NCBI RefSeq assembly: GCF_026261605.1
Contig: NZ_CP102486.1
Span: 620,001-684,000 of the forward strand
Source of the DNA: Dechloromonas sp. A34
GTDB lineage: Bacteria > Pseudomonadota > Gammaproteobacteria > Burkholderiales > Rhodocyclaceae
Direction: 5' to 3'
Length of the DNA stretch: 64,000 nt
The notes under the pieces: model-generated
Database searches by the model: none
The model's input: only the letters and a program-made list of their open reading frames with translations
Told to the model about the DNA's origin: nothing
Part shown: in pieces, positions 44,829 to 55,547 of the stretch
How positions within the stretch are numbered: the stretch's first letter is position 1
Layout of the letters: every line of letters begins with the position of its first letter
Made by a program: the position numbers and the translations under genes

Positions 44829-45215
44829 ATGAAAAAAGCCAACCTGGTACTCGCTCTACTTCTGTCCGCCACCCTGGCCGCATGTTCCGGCGCCGGTTCC
44901 CGTCCCGCTGCCCCTGCCATGGTCTCGAACGGCATGCTTACCGGCAGCAACGGCATGACCCTCTACGTCTTCGACAAGGATGCCACCGGCAGCGGCAAGA
45001 GCGCCTGCAACGGCCCCTGCGCCACCAACTGGCCGCCGCTGTTCGCGATGGATGGCGACATGGCGAGCGGCGACTACAGCGTGATCAGCCGCGACGACGG
45101 TAAGAAGCAGTGGGCCCTGAAGGGCAAGCCGCTGTACTACTGGGTCAAGGACCAGAAGCCGGGCGATACGACCGGTGACGGGTTCAATAATGTTTGGCAC
45201 GTCGCGAAGCCTTAA
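44829..45215 (+). CDS. COG4315-type secreted-repeat lipoprotein
   Basis: 128 aa with a lipobox (TLAACS). The body has two copies of the PF03640-type repeat: GMTLYVFDKDATGSGKSACNGPCATNWPP (read in parts) and KKQWALKGKPLYYWVKDQKPG. The family is envelope-associated and of unknown role, frequently adjacent to ECF sigma factors. Its stop lies eight bases before the sigma gene start. Confidence 0.85.
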   Translation: MKKANLVLALLLSATLAACSGAGSRPAAPAMVSNGMLTGSNGMTLYVFDKDATGSGKSACNGPCATNWPPLFAMDGDMASGDYSVISRDDGKKQWALKGKPLYYWVKDQKPGDTTGDGFNNVWHVAKP

Positions 45216-45223
45216 GGCCTGAC

Positions 45224-45724
45224 GTGGACAGCGCCGCGATCCTGACCGAGTTGCCCCGCTTGCGCCGTTATGCGCGGGCGATGGTCGGCGATCGCGCGGC
45301 GGCCGACGACCTGGTGCAGGACACGCTCGAACGCGCCTGGTCGCGCTTCGCCCAGTGGCGGCCGGGCAGCGATCTGCGCGCCTGGCTGTTCGGCATCATG
45401 CATAACCTGCGCGTCGATCAATTGCGCCGTCCCGGCCTGAAGACACTGCCCATGGATGATGAAGAATTCGAGGTGCCGACCCGCGCCACGCAAACCGACC
45501 GACTGGAAGTCAGCGATCTGGAGTCGGCCCTGGCCCGCTTGCCGGAAGAGCAGCGTGCCGTGCTGCTGCTCGTTGCGCTCGAGGAAATGAGCTATGACGA
45601 AGTCGCTTCCACGCTGGGCATTCCGGTCGGAACCGTGATGTCCCGTCTGTCGCGCGGCCGGGAGCGCTTGCGGCTGATCCTCGAAGCCCGCCAGCCACCG
45701 AGCAACCTGCGAGTCGTGCGATGA
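45224..45724 (+). CDS. ECF-family RNA polymerase sigma factor
   Basis: The GTG at 45224 follows AAGG and gives 166 aa; TTG 45194 is in frame upstream. Region 2 reads RRYARAMVGDRAAADDLVQDTLERAW and region 4 EEMSYDEVASTLGIPVGTVMSRLSRGR, both quoted in part and typical of ECF sigma70. The linker is short, as usual. It is followed directly by an anti-sigma gene with ATGA overlap. Confidence 0.92.
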   Translation: MDSAAILTELPRLRRYARAMVGDRAAADDLVQDTLERAWSRFAQWRPGSDLRAWLFGIMHNLRVDQLRRPGLKTLPMDDEEFEVPTRATQTDRLEVSDLESALARLPEEQRAVLLLVALEEMSYDEVASTLGIPVGTVMSRLSRGRERLRLILEARQPPSNLRVVR

Positions 45725-46524
45725 ACACCCATTCCATCACCGAAGCAGACCTCCACGCCTACGTCGACGGCCGCCTGCCGGAAAGCCGGTGGGGCGAAAT
45801 CGAAGCCTATCTGGCGGTGCATCCCGATGAAGCCGAGCGCCTGCAGGCTTATCGCGAACAGAAAGCTGCCTTGCGCACCCTGTTCGATCCGGTGCTCGAC
45901 GAGCCCTTGCCGGCCGCCATGCGCGAACTGGCCGAGCTGCCGCCGGCCGGCGCCGGTGCGCCGCATCGCCCCTTACTTACGCGCTGGTCGCTGCAGCGCA
46001 TCGCCGCCAGCTTGGTCATCGCCATGCTCGGCGGCGCCGCCGGCTGGCTCGGCCACGGCCAATATCAGGCCAGCGAGCGGCTGGCCCAGGTCGTCCCCTT
46101 GTCACGCCAGGCGGCGGTGGCCCATGTCGTCTATAGCCCCGATCTGCGTCGCCCGGTCGAGGTCACGGCCGAACAGGAGGATCAGCTGGTCAAGTGGCTG
46201 AGCAAGCGGCTCGGTACGCCGGTCAGCCCGCCGAAGCTGGGGGCGATCGGCTACGAACTGGTCGGTGGCCGTCTATTGCCTGGTAACAGCGGCCCGGTCG
46301 CCCAGTTCATGTACCAGGAAGGCAGCGGCCAGCGCCTGACCCTCTACGTGAGCACCGAAAATACGGTTCGCCGCGATACTGGGTTCCGCTTTGCCCGCGA
46401 AGGCGAGATCAATGTCTTCTACTGGGTGGACGGCAAGTTCGGCTATGCCCTGTCCGGAAGCATCGCCAAGGGCGAACTGGCCAAGGTGGCGACGGCGGCC
46501 TACGACCAGCTCGAACGCAAGTAA
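45721..46524 (+). CDS. Transmembrane anti-sigma factor
   Basis: 267 aa. The cytoplasmic N-terminus (EADLHAYVDGRLPESRWGEI) has the zinc-less anti-sigma pattern, followed by one membrane helix (about residues 95-113) and a periplasmic domain. It would hold the ECF sigma until an envelope signal arrives. The start overlaps the sigma stop. The downstream exported catalase-like peroxidase points to an oxidative signal. Confidence 0.85.
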   Translation: MNTHSITEADLHAYVDGRLPESRWGEIEAYLAVHPDEAERLQAYREQKAALRTLFDPVLDEPLPAAMRELAELPPAGAGAPHRPLLTRWSLQRIAASLVIAMLGGAAGWLGHGQYQASERLAQVVPLSRQAAVAHVVYSPDLRRPVEVTAEQEDQLVKWLSKRLGTPVSPPKLGAIGYELVGGRLLPGNSGPVAQFMYQEGSGQRLTLYVSTENTVRRDTGFRFAREGEINVFYWVDGKFGYALSGSIAKGELAKVATAAYDQLERK

Positions 46525-46551
46525 GCCCCCAACCCCGATCGGAGTACCTCC

Positions 46552-47553
46552 ATGCAAAAGAAAAATTTGCCGCACTATGCGTTTGCCAGCCTTGTCCTCA
46601 TTGCCCTTCCTTTGCCCCCGGCGCTGGCTGCGGAAGTCGACGCCGTCCAGGTCGTCGGCGCCATCGAAGGGGTCTTCGGCGTCAATCCCGGCGAGCGGCG
46701 CAATCACACCAAGGGCACCTGCGCCGTCGGCGAGTTCGTCGGAACCAAGGAGGCGGCGGTCTACTCGCGTTCCAAACTGTTCGCCGGCAAACCGGTGCCG
46801 GTCGTCGCCCGCTTCTCGCTGGCCGGCGGCAACCCCAAGGCGCCGGATACCGCCAAAAGCGTGCGCGGCATGGCATTGCAGTTCAAATTGCCCGGTGGCC
46901 AGCTGCACCAGATGGCGATGCTCAATACCCCGATGTTCGGCGCCGCTCGCCCGAAAACCTTTCTCGACCTGATGCTGGCCTTGAAGCCCGACCCGGCAAC
47001 CGGCAAGCCCGACCCGGAGAAGATGAAGGCCTTCAAGGAAAGCCATCCGGATAGCCTGGCGCAGAGCCAGCACCTAGCCAGCAACAATCCGCCGGCGAGC
47101 TATGCCAACAGTGCTTATTGGGGCATCCATACCTTCAAGTTCATCGACCGCAAGGGCAAGGTGACCCCGGTCCGCTGGCAGTTCGTGCCGCAGGATGGTG
47201 AGAAGCGGTTGAGCGACGAGGAGTTGAAGAGCGCCGGCGCCAATTTCCTGGAGGCGGCGCTGATCGAGCGTACGACGCAGGGGGCGGTGCGCTGGGACAT
47301 GATGGTTAGCATCGGGCAGCTGGGTGATCCAGAAGACGATCCGACCCTGCCGTGGCCGGCCGAACGTAAGCAGTTCAAGGCCGGCACGCTATCAATCAGC
47401 CGTGCGTTGGCGCAGAAAGGTGCGGCTTGCGAAGCGATCAACTATGACCCCCTGGTGATGGCTGACGGCATTGCGCCAAGCAACGATCCGGTACTGAAAT
47501 TCCGTTCGTCGGCCTATGCCGTGTCATTCGGCAAGCGGGCCGCGGGGCAATAG
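46552..47553 (+). CDS. Exported catalase-like peroxidase (SrpA type)
   Basis: 333 aa with a signal peptide. Catalase-fold features are the catalytic-His region RRNHTKGTCAVGEF, ARFSLAGGNPKAPDTAKSVRG, and a heme-ligand Tyr motif RSSAYAVSFGKR at the C-terminus. It is smaller than true catalases and belongs to the catalase-related peroxidase family. Located after an ECF sigma/anti-sigma pair, it is probably induced by envelope oxidative stress. Confidence 0.88.
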   Translation: MQKKNLPHYAFASLVLIALPLPPALAAEVDAVQVVGAIEGVFGVNPGERRNHTKGTCAVGEFVGTKEAAVYSRSKLFAGKPVPVVARFSLAGGNPKAPDTAKSVRGMALQFKLPGGQLHQMAMLNTPMFGAARPKTFLDLMLALKPDPATGKPDPEKMKAFKESHPDSLAQSQHLASNNPPASYANSAYWGIHTFKFIDRKGKVTPVRWQFVPQDGEKRLSDEELKSAGANFLEAALIERTTQGAVRWDMMVSIGQLGDPEDDPTLPWPAERKQFKAGTLSISRALAQKGAACEAINYDPLVMADGIAPSNDPVLKFRSSAYAVSFGKRAAGQ

Positions 47554-47560
47554 CGCTGCC

Positions 47561-47797
47561 TCAATCGAACAGGTCGGGCTGCGGCCGGGCCAGGTTTTCG
47601 CGCTTGACCGTGAAGCGCACATTGACGCCTTTCTTGCCGACGGCTTCAACCACCATCCGGCCGGCCACCGCTTCGGCCAGCACCCGCACCGTGCGCGTGT
47701 TGGCTCGCGTCCGGCCGAGGTAAGTGGCGATGGCTCCGGGAGCCGGTATCCATTTGGGCATATGCGGCATGATAGTAATTTGCGCGCGCGCTGTCAT
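47561..47797 (-). CDS. Small hypothetical protein (78 aa)
   Basis: Basic 78-aa protein ending RPQPDLFD; a shorter start at the internal MPKWIPAPGAIATYLGRT is possible because no site has a good ribosome sequence. It follows a HicB-like gene. I do not recognise a family, and it is not HicA. Local codon use fits coding. Confidence 0.5.
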   Translation of the reverse strand: MTARAQITIMPHMPKWIPAPGAIATYLGRTRANTRTVRVLAEAVAGRMVVEAVGKKGVNVRFTVKRENLARPQPDLFD

Positions 47798-47824
47798 CGG
47801 CGGGGCGGGGGCGGACTGGCTGAG

Positions 47825-48013
47825 CTATTCGGCGTCGCGCTCTGCCCAGTCCAATCGGGCCTCCGGATTGGCGAAGTAGCAATCGAGCGCTTCCTGCAGG
47901 TTGGCGACGGCTTCGTCCCTGGTCAGCCCGTCAGATGAAATGTCCAGCTCGATACAGCGCGCGATGAAAACGTCGCCCTCTTCCTCGACCGTGTAGTTGA
48001 GTGTGGTTGCCAT
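47825..48013 (-). CDS. HicB-family antitoxin-like protein (no HicA partner seen)
   Basis: 62 aa. The fold and sequence (EEEGDVFIARCIELDISSDG, then LTRDEAVANLQEALDCYF) match the HicB/DUF1902-type partial RNase H fold. In classic systems HicB neutralises the HicA mRNase encoded beside it. No HicA-like double-stranded RNA-binding sequence is in the neighbouring frames, so it may be an orphan regulator. Confidence 0.68.
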   Translation of the reverse strand: MATTLNYTVEEEGDVFIARCIELDISSDGLTRDEAVANLQEALDCYFANPEARLDWAERDAE

Positions 48014-48016
48014 GCT

Positions 48017-48211
48017 TCAATTCCGTAGAAGTTTCTTGCAGGCCGAATCCTCGAACGGCCCCTTGATGATTACCCAGCCGTTACCCGGCGAGGTTTGGGC
48101 GCAGATGTCGTAGTCGGCGTCTCGACTGTGCCATTTGTACCAGGGGGCCGGGCCGGCCCATAGGTTGGCGGAGCACAGTGCCAGCGCCGTGATGAACGCA
48201 ACTTTCTTCAT
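48017..48211 (-). CDS. Small exported protein (64 aa)
   Basis: ATG 48211 follows AGGTGA. The product starts MKKVAFITALALCSANLWAG, a signal peptide, leaving a mature peptide of about 45 residues with two cysteines likely to form a disulfide. Family not recognised. Its stop is three bases from the HicB-like start. Confidence 0.65.
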   Translation of the reverse strand: MKKVAFITALALCSANLWAGPAPWYKWHSRDADYDICAQTSPGNGWVIIKGPFEDSACKKLLRN

Positions 48212-48375
48212 GGTCTCACCTGATGGTCGGCAAATTTTTGCCTTGATCGCCAGCCTGCTCGGGCTTAATTACTGGAGTGTGCGCCAGCCGCCTTGGGAAA
48301 AGGGGGGCTGGCGGGGGCACAGTCCGCCGAAGGATTCGGGGGGGCGCTGGAGGCGCCCCAAGCCGGTGTCGTCGA

Positions 48376-48633
48376 CTATTGCTTGGTTTTTACGCCGGGT
48401 TTGCGACCCGGGGCTGCCGATGGCATGTAGCCGGCGGCGCGGCAGAAGAAGCCTTCGATAGGCTGACCATTCTTGAACGTGGTCATGCTGCACATCGAGA
48501 TTTGTTTCTGCGATGCCAGGTCGGATAGCGTGACGCGAACATCCGGCAGGGCGATGCCGGTCTTGGCCGCGATCTCCGAATCCATTAGCTGCCCGTGTTT
48601 TTTCAGATGCAAGAGGATGGAGTCGGTGTGCAT
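48376..48633 (-). CDS. Small winged-helix-like protein (85 aa)
   Basis: MHTDSILLHLKKHGQLMDSE and IAAKTGIALPDVRVTLSDLA give a helix-turn-helix pattern, so it is probably a small DNA-binding regulator. It ends with a Lys/Gly/Pro-rich tail. The gap between this and the previous gene (48212-48375) contains a G/C-rich hairpin around 48342-48360 but no gene. Confidence 0.6.
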   Translation of the reverse strand: MHTDSILLHLKKHGQLMDSEIAAKTGIALPDVRVTLSDLASQKQISMCSMTTFKNGQPIEGFFCRAAGYMPSAAPGRKPGVKTKQ

Positions 48634-48750
48634 GTCTGGTGCCTCGCTAGTAACTGAAAAATGGTTTGCTGCATTGCTTCATGGAAAGTGGTTGCATGAA
48701 GCGGTTAAAGCAGTCAGCCCCGGCTCGTGTCCGGGGCTAAATGCAATTTG

Positions 48751-48827
48751 TGGTGGGCCTGCACGGACTTGAACCGTGGACCAAAGGATTATGAGTCCTC
48801 TGCTCTAACCAACTGAGCTACAGGCCC
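48751..48827 (-). tRNA. tRNA-Ile2 (anticodon CAT, lysidine-type)
   Basis: A 77-base cloverleaf with encoded CCA. Acceptor strand GGGCCTG pairs with CAGGCCC; D arm AGCTCAGTTGGTTAGAGC; anticodon loop around CTCATAA; T arm GGTTCAAGTCC. Anticodon CAT could be Met or Ile2. C4-G69 and C5-G68 in the acceptor stem are TilS identity elements in the E. coli tRNA-Ile2, so I favour Ile2. It follows rpoD by seven bases. Confidence 0.88.
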
Positions 48828-48834
48828 GAAAGCT

Positions 48835-50805
<1,971 letters not shown>

Positions 50806-50851
50806 GAACACGTTCCATGTAATTGGAGAAAACCATAAATTATACCACAAC

Positions 50852-52588
50852 TTAGCTACGATTTGAGCCCGCGGAGAGGAGCTGTATATAGGTTTGCTTC
50901 TCTGCCGCACTCAGGCCGGCAACGCCGAATTGTTGGGCTTTGGCCTGGAGATCGGCGAAGAGCCGTTTCTGTTCGCCGCCCCGCAGTTTTTCCAGGGTGT
51001 CGCGAAATTCTTCCTCTGCTTCCGCTTCGTCAAATTGCTGGCCGAGAAGTTCCGAAGCTGCATTCTCGATCATCGTCTCTTCGGGCAGGCCGCGCAGTTG
51101 CTCGCGCAGCATGGCGTAGCTGGCGGCCTCGTGATGGGCGGTGACCAGTTGATGCAGGCGGATCAGCGCCGGCCGCTCCGGGGTGTCGGGGAGCAGATCG
51201 GGTGGTAACTGGCTGGCCAGTTGCGGCTTGTGGAGCACGATGCGCAGCAGGTTGCGGGTCAGCGACGGTGCGGTGCGCTTGGCCTTGGGCGGGGCGGGCG
51301 GCGTGTAGGACTTCAGTTCGCAGAGGCGTTCGACTTCGGGCTGGGCGAAACCGCTGGCCTCGGCCAGGCGCTTGACCAGTTGCAGGCGAAGCAGCGGGGT
51401 CGGCAGCTTCAAGAGCAGCGGCTTGGCTTCATAGATCAGCTGGGCCTTGCCTTCGGAACTGGTCAGGTCGCAGCGCTGGGCCAGCTCGCGCAGCAGGAAG
51501 TCGGAGAGCGGCATGGCCTGGGCGACCAGGCGGTCGAACTCGGCCTTGCCGTGGGCGCGGATGTAGCTGTCCGGGTCGTCCTCCTGGGGCAGGAAGATGA
51601 AACCGAGGCGCTTGTTGTCGGCCAGCGCCTCCAGCGAGTTTTCCAGGGCGCGCCAGGCGGCCTTGCGGCCGGCATTGTCGCCGTCGAAGCAGAAGACGAT
51701 GCGGTCGACCTGACGCAGTAGCTTGGTCACGTGGGTCGCCGTGGTCGCCGTGCCGAGCGTCGCCACCGCATTGCCGACGCCGTTCTGGGAGAGCGCGATG
51801 ACGTCCATGTAGCCTTCGGTGACGATCGCGGTGTCGGTGTCGCGCAGCGCCTGGCGGGCCTGCGGCAGGCCGAACAGCTCGCGGCCTTTTTCGAAAAGCG
51901 GTGTTTCCGGCGAGTTCAGGTATTTCGGTTCGCCCTGGTCGATGATCCGCCCGCCGAAAGCGATGATGTCGCCCTTGGGGTTGATGATCGGGATCATCAG
52001 CCGGTCGCGGAAGCGGTCGTAGCGGCGGCCGGCCTCGTTCTCGATGACCAGGCCGGCGACCTTGAGTTCGTCGGCGTTGTAATTCGGGAAAACGGCTTGC
52101 AGGTTCTGCCAGCCGTCCGGCGCGTAGCCGATGCCGAAACGGGCGGCGACCTCGCCGGACAGACCGCGTTTCTTGCAGTACTCGATGGCGCGCGGCGAAG
52201 CCTTGAGCTGGTCCTTGTAGTACTGGGCGGCGCGGCCCATGACGTCGATCAGGGTCCGGGTCTGGCCGGGCTTCTCGTCATTGACGCTGCGTCCTTCGCT
52301 TTCCGGCACCTGCATGCCGGCGCGGCCGGCCAGTTCCTTGACGGCATCGACGAAGCCGACGCCCTGGTATTCCATGACGAAGCCGATCGCCGTGCCGTGG
52401 GCGCCGCAGCCGAAGCAGTGGTAGAACTGCTTGGTCGGGCTGACCGTGAAGGACGGCGATTTCTCGTTGTGGAAGGGGCAGCAGGCGGCGTAGTTGGCCC
52501 CGGCTTTTTTGAGCGGCACATAGGTGTCCACCAAGTCGACGATGTCGACCCGGGCCAGCAGATCCTGAATGAAGGAATCCGGAATCAC
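50852..52588 (-). CDS. dnaG: DNA primase
   Basis: 578 aa. A CHC2-type zinc ribbon ([12 protein letters not shown] and [11 protein letters not shown]) at the N-terminus, TOPRIM catalytic core with [11 protein letters not shown] and [13 protein letters not shown], and a helicase-binding C-terminal domain. It primes replication with RNA. The linker and C-terminus are shorter than in some species. Position between yqeY and rpoD is the classic order. Confidence 0.97.
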   Translation of the reverse strand: MIPDSFIQDLLARVDIVDLVDTYVPLKKAGANYAACCPFHNEKSPSFTVSPTKQFYHCFGCGAHGTAIGFVMEYQGVGFVDAVKELAGRAGMQVPESEGRSVNDEKPGQTRTLIDVMGRAAQYYKDQLKASPRAIEYCKKRGLSGEVAARFGIGYAPDGWQNLQAVFPNYNADELKVAGLVIENEAGRRYDRFRDRLMIPIINPKGDIIAFGGRIIDQGEPKYLNSPETPLFEKGRELFGLPQARQALRDTDTAIVTEGYMDVIALSQNGVGNAVATLGTATTATHVTKLLRQVDRIVFCFDGDNAGRKAAWRALENSLEALADNKRLGFIFLPQEDDPDSYIRAHGKAEFDRLVAQAMPLSDFLLRELAQRCDLTSSEGKAQLIYEAKPLLLKLPTPLLRLQLVKRLAEASGFAQPEVERLCELKSYTPPAPPKAKRTAPSLTRNLLRIVLHKPQLASQLPPDLLPDTPERPALIRLHQLVTAHHEAASYAMLREQLRGLPEETMIENAASELLGQQFDEAEAEEEFRDTLEKLRGGEQKRLFADLQAKAQQFGVAGLSAAEKQTYIQLLSAGSNRS

Positions 52589-52600
52589 GTGCCGACTCCC

Positions 52601-53047
52601 TTAGGCGGTCAGGGCAGCCTTGACCAGCTTCGAGACCTCGCCCATGTCGGCCTTGCCGGCCAGCCGGGGCTTGAGGACGGCCATCAGCTTGCCCATGTCT
52701 GCCGGGCCTTTGGCGCCGGTTTCGGCGACGGCGGCGGCGACGGCGGCAGCTGTTTCTTCGGCGCTCATCTTTTCCGGCAGGTAGGCGGCCAGCACGGCAA
52801 TTTCGAACTTCTCGGCCTCCGCCAGTTCCTGGCGGCCGGCGGCTTCGTACTGGGTGACGCTGTCCTTGCGCTGCTTGGTCAGCTTTTCGACGACGGCGAC
52901 GACGGCGGCGTCGTCGAGTTCGACGCGCTCATCGACTTCCTTTTGTTTGACCGCGGCGAGCAGCAGACGGATGGCCGAGAGCTTGGCCGATTCCTTGGCC
53001 TTCATGGCCGTTTTCATGTCTTCGGTGATGCGTGCTTTGAGGCTCAT
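52601..53047 (-). CDS. yqeY: GatB/YqeY domain protein
   Basis: 148 aa; starts MSLKARITEDMKTAMKAKES and ends with the YqeY pattern GPADMGKLMAVLKPRLAGKA. The domain is shared with the tail of GatB and may bind tRNA. It is a common member of the rpsU-dnaG-rpoD operon. Precise function is unsettled. Confidence 0.93.
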   Translation of the reverse strand: MSLKARITEDMKTAMKAKESAKLSAIRLLLAAVKQKEVDERVELDDAAVVAVVEKLTKQRKDSVTQYEAAGRQELAEAEKFEIAVLAAYLPEKMSAEETAAAVAAAVAETGAKGPADMGKLMAVLKPRLAGKADMGEVSKLVKAALTA

Positions 53048-53076
53048 GGTGCGCTTCTTCAGGAAATGATTGCCGG

Positions 53077-53115
53077 AAAAAAGACAAAGCCGCCGGCTTT
53101 TGAGGGCGGGCGGCT
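53077..53115 (-). terminator. Terminator/attenuator between rpsU and yqeY
   Basis: On the minus strand a stem AGCCGCC/GGCGGCT (53088-53115) is followed by TTTGTCTTTTTT. This is a typical Rho-independent structure. It lies where E. coli has an attenuator limiting dnaG-rpoD expression relative to rpsU, so partial read-through is likely. Confidence 0.75.
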
Positions 53116-53140
53116 CTTGGGACGACGAAAACTTACTGGA

Positions 53141-53353
53141 TTAGTAAAGTTTCGGCGGCAGGGTCAGGCTACGGAGGCGCTTGTGCTGACGTTTGACAGC
53201 AGCGGCAGCCTTACGCTTGCGCTCGGCGGTGGGCTTTTCGTAAAACTCACGGGCGCGCAGCTCGGTCAGGAGGCCCGTCTTCTCGACAGTACGCTTGAAG
53301 CGGCGAATCGCCACCTCGAACGGCTCGTTTTCCTTGACACGAATGTTCGGCAT
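53141..53353 (-). CDS. rpsU: 30S ribosomal protein S21
   Basis: 70 aa from ATG 53353 (in-frame GTG at 53362 is less likely), preceded by a GGGGGTG ribosome site. Sequence [20 protein letters not shown] is the standard S21 start, and the C-terminus is Lys/Arg-rich. S21 aids mRNA binding at the 30S subunit. It leads the macromolecular synthesis operon and is divergent from tsaD. Confidence 0.96.
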   Translation of the reverse strand: MPNIRVKENEPFEVAIRRFKRTVEKTGLLTELRAREFYEKPTAERKRKAAAAVKRQHKRLRSLTLPPKLY

Positions 53354-53490
53354 ATAAATCACCCCCTTCCGTTAGGCGCCTGCCAGGTCAAGTAATCGGC
53401 AGTGCGCGCAAAAATTGTTCCGCAGGTTTGCGGGTAGCCGAGCAGTATATTCAAAAAACCTTGTTGTTCCAAGTGTTAAAATGCGCGCCG

Positions 53491-54522
53491 ATGTTGATCC
53501 TGGGTATCGAATCCTCCTGCGACGAAACCGGTATCGCGCTCTACGACAGCGCGGAAGGCCTGTTGGCGCACGCCCTGCATTCGCAGGTCGCGATGCATGC
53601 CGAGTACGGCGGTGTGGTGCCCGAACTCGCCTCGCGCGATCATATCCGGCGCGTCGTGCCCCTGCTCCGCGAGGCCGTGGGCCGCGCCGGACGCCGGCTG
53701 GACGAGGTCGACGCCGTGGCTTACACGCGGGGGCCGGGCCTGGCCGGGGCGCTGCTGGTCGGCTGCGCCTTCGCCGAGGCCCTGGCCCTGGCGCTGGACA
53801 AGCCGACGATCCCGGTCCATCACCTCGAAGGGCATCTGCTCTCCCCGCTGCTGTCGCGCGATCCGCCGAGCTTTCCCTTTGTCGCGCTGCTGGTTTCCGG
53901 CGGCCATACCCAGTTGATGCGGGTGACCGGGGTCGGCGAATACGAACTGCTCGGCGAAACCCTGGACGACGCGGCCGGCGAGGCTTTCGACAAGAGCGCC
54001 AAGCTGCTCGGCCTGCCCTATCCCGGCGGCGCCCTGCTGTCGCAACTGGCCGAACAAGGGACGCCGGGCATCTATGAACTGCCGCGCCCGATGCAGCATT
54101 CCGGCGACCTCAATTTCAGTTTCTCCGGCCTGAAGACGGCCGTCCTGACCCTGGTTCGCGAACAGGATCAACCGTTGACCGAAACCTTCAAGGCCGATGC
54201 GGCGCGCGCCTTCCAGGAGGCGATCGTCGAGGTGCTGGTCAAGAAATCCCTGAAGGCGCTGAAGCAGACCGGCCTCAAGCAACTGGTGGTGGCCGGAGGC
54301 GTCGGCGCCAACAAACAGTTGCGGGCGACGCTGGACGACGAGGCGAGGCGCAAGCGTTTCCGCGTCTATTACCCGGAACTCGAATTCTGTACCGACAACG
54401 GCGCGATGATTGCTCTCGCCGGTTGCCTGCGCCTGCAGGCCGGTTCGCCGTCCAAGCCGGCCGGGGAGTTTGCCGTGCAGCCGCGCTGGCCGTTGATGGA
54501 TATTTCCGGCAACGGGGCCTGA
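53491..54522 (+). CDS. tsaD: tRNA threonylcarbamoyltransferase TsaD
   Basis: ATG 53491 gives 343 aa. ASKHA motifs [27 protein letters not shown] and [10 protein letters not shown], and the metal-binding [11 protein letters not shown], are present. It adds threonylcarbamoyl to A37 of ANN-decoding tRNAs, with TsaB and TsaE. Divergent arrangement with rpsU is conserved in many Proteobacteria. Confidence 0.97.
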   Translation: MLILGIESSCDETGIALYDSAEGLLAHALHSQVAMHAEYGGVVPELASRDHIRRVVPLLREAVGRAGRRLDEVDAVAYTRGPGLAGALLVGCAFAEALALALDKPTIPVHHLEGHLLSPLLSRDPPSFPFVALLVSGGHTQLMRVTGVGEYELLGETLDDAAGEAFDKSAKLLGLPYPGGALLSQLAEQGTPGIYELPRPMQHSGDLNFSFSGLKTAVLTLVREQDQPLTETFKADAARAFQEAIVEVLVKKSLKALKQTGLKQLVVAGGVGANKQLRATLDDEARRKRFRVYYPELEFCTDNGAMIALAGCLRLQAGSPSKPAGEFAVQPRWPLMDISGNGA

Positions 54523-54541
54523 TCCTCCTTTGGCGGCAGAC

Positions 54542-54829
54542 TCAGTTGCGCCGTGCCACCCAATAGGTAGCACCAACCTCCCCGTAGCGTTCGGCATGCG
54601 GCACCTCGCGGTCCAGCGCAAAGTGATCGCCGGTCCGTAAATGTTGCGTCGCGTCGCCGACGGTCAGCCACATTTCGCCCTGTACGACGATGGCCTTCAG
54701 CGCAAACGGATGGGTGTGGGTGTCGAGCACCGTCCGCGGCGGCCATTGCCGTTCCAGCACTTCGTCAAAGCCTGCGCTCAGGGCCTGGGCGGTGAATTGC
54801 TCGAGGGTGGCGAATTCCGGGTGGTTCAT
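54542..54829 (-). CDS. Cupin-domain protein (95 aa)
   Basis: ATG 54829 follows GGAGGA; 95 aa. Cupin residues are THTHPFALKAIVVQGEMWL and HFALDREVPHAERYG. It may bind a metal and small ligand. The start lies 19 bases after a tiny upstream frame (54849-54941), suggesting translational coupling. Confidence 0.78.
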   Translation of the reverse strand: MNHPEFATLEQFTAQALSAGFDEVLERQWPPRTVLDTHTHPFALKAIVVQGEMWLTVGDATQHLRTGDHFALDREVPHAERYGEVGATYWVARRN

Positions 54830-54848
54830 GGCGGTTCCTCCTGGCCGA

Positions 54849-54941
54849 TCAATGGCGGTCGGGGCGTGCCGCCAGGATTTCGACATAGGAAGCCCAAACG
54901 GGTTCGTCCTCGATTAACTGTCGGATGAGTCTTGAAATCAT
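54849..54941 (-). CDS. Putative 30-aa small protein
   Basis: ATG 54941 has AAGGAG at seven bases and codes for 30 residues (MISRLIRQLIEDEPVWASYV and ILAARPDRH; the intervening E is omitted here). It ends 19 bases before the cupin start, with the cupin's ribosome site in between. The strong ribosome site and sensible helix-forming sequence argue for real translation. It is too short for most gene callers. Confidence 0.5.
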   Translation of the reverse strand: MISRLIRQLIEDEPVWASYVEILAARPDRH

Positions 54942-54991
54942 CGTGTTCTCCTTGACTGAAGGTTGGTCAGTTTTGACCCGATGTGCCTAGT

Positions 54992-55547
54992 CTAGGATTT
55001 GGTAGTCGATTGCTCCAATCGATTGCTTGTATCTTGGCGATTTTGTTTGGCTATCGGATGCGGCTGGTGCAGCCGTCGATGCAGGCGGCGGATGCCCAGC
55101 CAGGTCGCGGCGGCGACCAGCGCCAGCAGCAGGCCGATGATCTGGTCGACCGGCAGGTCCAGACCCCAGCCCTTGAGGGCCTTCAGCGCATAGGCGGCGA
55201 GTCCGATGCCGTAATAGGAGATGGCCACTACCGACAGGCCTTCGACCGCCTGCTGCAATTGCAGTTGCCGGCGGGCGCTGCGGCTCAGGCTTTCGAGCAC
55301 GCTCTGGCTCTGCCGTTCCTGGGCCAGATTGACGCGGGTGCGCAGCATGTCGTTCGAGCGGTTGATCCGGGTGGCCAGCGCCTCCTGGCGGGCGGCGACC
55401 GAAACGCAGGTGTCCATGGCTGGGGCCAGCCGGCGTTCCATGAATTCGCCGATGGTCGGCACGCCTTCGATGCGCCGTTCGCGCAACTCGCCGATCCGGG
55501 CGCCAACGATGCGGTAATAGGCCTGGGCCGCGCTGAAGCGGTATGCG
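54992..55547 (-). pseudogene. DUF3422 protein, 5' half deleted
   Basis: Only the C-terminal part of a DUF3422 membrane protein remains: AYRFSAAQAYYRIVGARIGE, EFMERRLAPAMDTCVSVA, LQQAVEGLSVVAISYYGIG and a final membrane helix. Normal family members are more than 400 aa. The sequence ends abruptly near 55547, where the opposite strand becomes a truncated sensor kinase. The long open minus frame above this point is antisense to the kinase, not DUF3422. Confidence 0.8.

Noticed and set aside
47646..47882. Possible HicA toxin frame beside the HicB-like gene
   Set aside because: No HicA-type sequence; basic low-complexity frame antisense or overlapping the real small genes.
48281..48370. G-rich repeated stretch as a possible repeat or CRISPR-like element
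   Set aside because: There is no regular repeat-spacer pattern, only a short GC hairpin.
51731..53395. A 554-codon plus-strand open frame
   Set aside because: Antisense to dnaG, yqeY and rpsU; no recognisable domain.
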